From positions 268,221-332,220 of the forward strand of contig NZ_RCCK01000014.1 of NCBI RefSeq assembly GCF_003664035.1: a stretch of DNA of 64,000 nucleotides, given 5' to 3'. The DNA is from Pedobacter alluvionis (lineage in GTDB: Bacteria > Bacteroidota > Bacteroidia > Sphingobacteriales > Sphingobacteriaceae). Within the stretch, counting starts at the first letter, position 1. The number at the start of each line of letters is the position of its first letter. The position numbers and the translations under genes are program-made. Of the stretch, positions 63,348 through 64,000 are shown piece after piece. The notes under the pieces were generated by a model, which made no database searches, was not told where the DNA came from, and saw nothing but the letters and a program-made list of their open reading frames with translations.

Positions 63348-64000
63348 TTAAATTATAATTTTGTTATTTATGACACGGGTATCTTCCGATCCGTTCAACC
63401 ACAAGATATTTTCAACCTCTATGGCCAGAGATTCTATATCAGGTTCCGTAAATAGGTGGGTTAAGTTGATCTCTACATTAAATTTCTCATGAATTCTGAG
63501 TACAATTCTGATTGCTTTGAGGCTATGTCCGCCCAAATCAAAGAAATTGTCTTTTACGCTGATGTTTCCCGCTTCCAGTCCGAGTACCTCAGCCCAGATC
63601 AAAACCAAGGCTTCTTCTACCTCATTTCTTGGTGCTGTGTATCCCTTGTCCAACTGGGAAGTTTCTGGGTCTGGCAGCGATTTGCGGTCTGTCTTGCCAT
63701 TGCTGGTCAGCGGCAGCTGTTCCAATGGCACATACATTCCAGGAACCATATATTCCGGTAGTTTACGGCTCAGGTAAGTCCGGATTCCGGCAACATCCGA
63801 AGCAGAAGATCCTGAAACGTAAGCCACCAAACGCTTTTCGCCATGAGCATCTGATCTTGCCAATACCGCTGCCCCTGAAATCCCATCATAATCAAGAAGA
63901 ACCCGCTCAATCTCTCCAAGTTCAATCCTAAAACCACGGATCTTAACCTGATCATCTTTGCGGCCCAGAAAACCAACTGTCCCGTCATTCAAAAGACGCC
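63348..64000 (-). CDS. NRPS protein, C-terminal part of an A domain plus PCP (cut by window edge)
   Basis: Only the last ~217 residues are in the window; the reading frame is open to base 64000, and the TTG at 63992 is an internal Leu, not a start. Seen are A7-A8 (LNDGTVGFLGRKDDQVKIRG, then FRIELGEIE), A9-A10 (LPEYMVPGMYVPLEQLPLT, SNGKTDRKSL) and a PCP (DLGGHSLKAIRIV). The specificity region lies outside. There is no E domain or TE after the PCP, and the next NRPS starts with a docking domain. The final residues (SEDTRVINNKIII) may be the docking tail for that domain. Confidence 0.9.
   Translation of the reverse strand, partial: RLLNDGTVGFLGRKDDQVKIRGFRIELGEIERVLLDYDGISGAAVLARSDAHGEKRLVAYVSGSSASDVAGIRTYLSRKLPEYMVPGMYVPLEQLPLTSNGKTDRKSLPDPETSQLDKGYTAPRNEVEEALVLIWAEVLGLEAGNISVKDNFFDLGGHSLKAIRIVLRIHEKFNVEINLTHLFTEPDIESLAIEVENILWLNGSEDTRVINNKIII

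Overview
The window looks like a chromosome segment of a Sphingobacteriaceae bacterium, most likely Pedobacter or a close relative. The base composition is AT-rich. Putative promoters carry the Bacteroidetes -7 element TAnnTTTG rather than an E. coli -10. Many families are typical of Bacteroidetes: long NusB, DUF3276 (PUR-alpha-like), DUF5522, DUF1573 lipoprotein, OMP_b-brl_3 barrel. The genus is inference from gene content and dispersed repeats; no rRNA is present.

Positions 1-31 kb are mostly ordinary core genome: an M28 peptidase, cydAB (bd oxidase), a Tat-exported metallo-beta-lactamase-fold (MBL) hydrolase, cysteine desulfurase, glmM, a methyltransferase/PAP2/ZIP operon, a duplicated pair of Uma2 nucleases, the block leucine-type dehydrogenase - nusB - DUF1573 - yajC - ybbR - coaE, an ABC exporter, a PUR-alpha-like protein, ychF, a HAD hydrolase with mgtE, a ricin-lectin lipoprotein and tRNA-Arg(CCG). 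Intergenic spaces are unusually rich in repeats. There is a REP-type palindrome set flanking a RAYT transposase gene (6.07-6.92 kb), three full and one half copy of a ~110-bp inverted repeat, a 12 x 7-bp microsatellite in the probable leader of ychF, and a 3 x ~184-bp tandem repeat.

Positions 31-64 kb hold the main item: an NRPS gene cluster, all on the minus strand, cut by the right window edge. It is bounded on the left by tRNA-Arg and a decayed ISAs1-type transposase. In transcription order it reads: [..A-PCP, partial] - Fe/2OG (TauD-type) hydroxylase - [dock-C-A-PCP] - [dock-C-A(FkbM methyltransferase inserted)-PCP-E] - [C-A-PCP-E-C] - CmlA-like MBL-fold hydroxylase - SyrD/PvdE-type exporter - type II thioesterase - outer-membrane barrel - penicillin-acylase-type Ntn hydrolase - small membrane protein - SDR - [A-PCP-E-like-thioester reductase] - Sfp-type phosphopantetheinyl transferase. 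Gaps are short (4-bp overlaps to ~70 bp, ~200 bp before the last gene), so it is probably one long operon.

How it may work (inference): the assembly line joins an unknown residue, an Asn/Asp-like residue, a methylated D-aromatic (Tyr-like) residue and a second D-aromatic (Phe-like) residue. The chain then passes from an orphan C-terminal condensation domain to an A-PCP-E-R protein encoded 10 kb further on, and is released reductively as an aldehyde or alcohol, because no thioesterase domain is visible. Two unrelated oxygenases could hydroxylate beta-carbons on carrier-bound residues. The exporter plus the exported acylase suggests extracytoplasmic trimming of an acylated precursor. I do not recognise this cluster as one for a known product.
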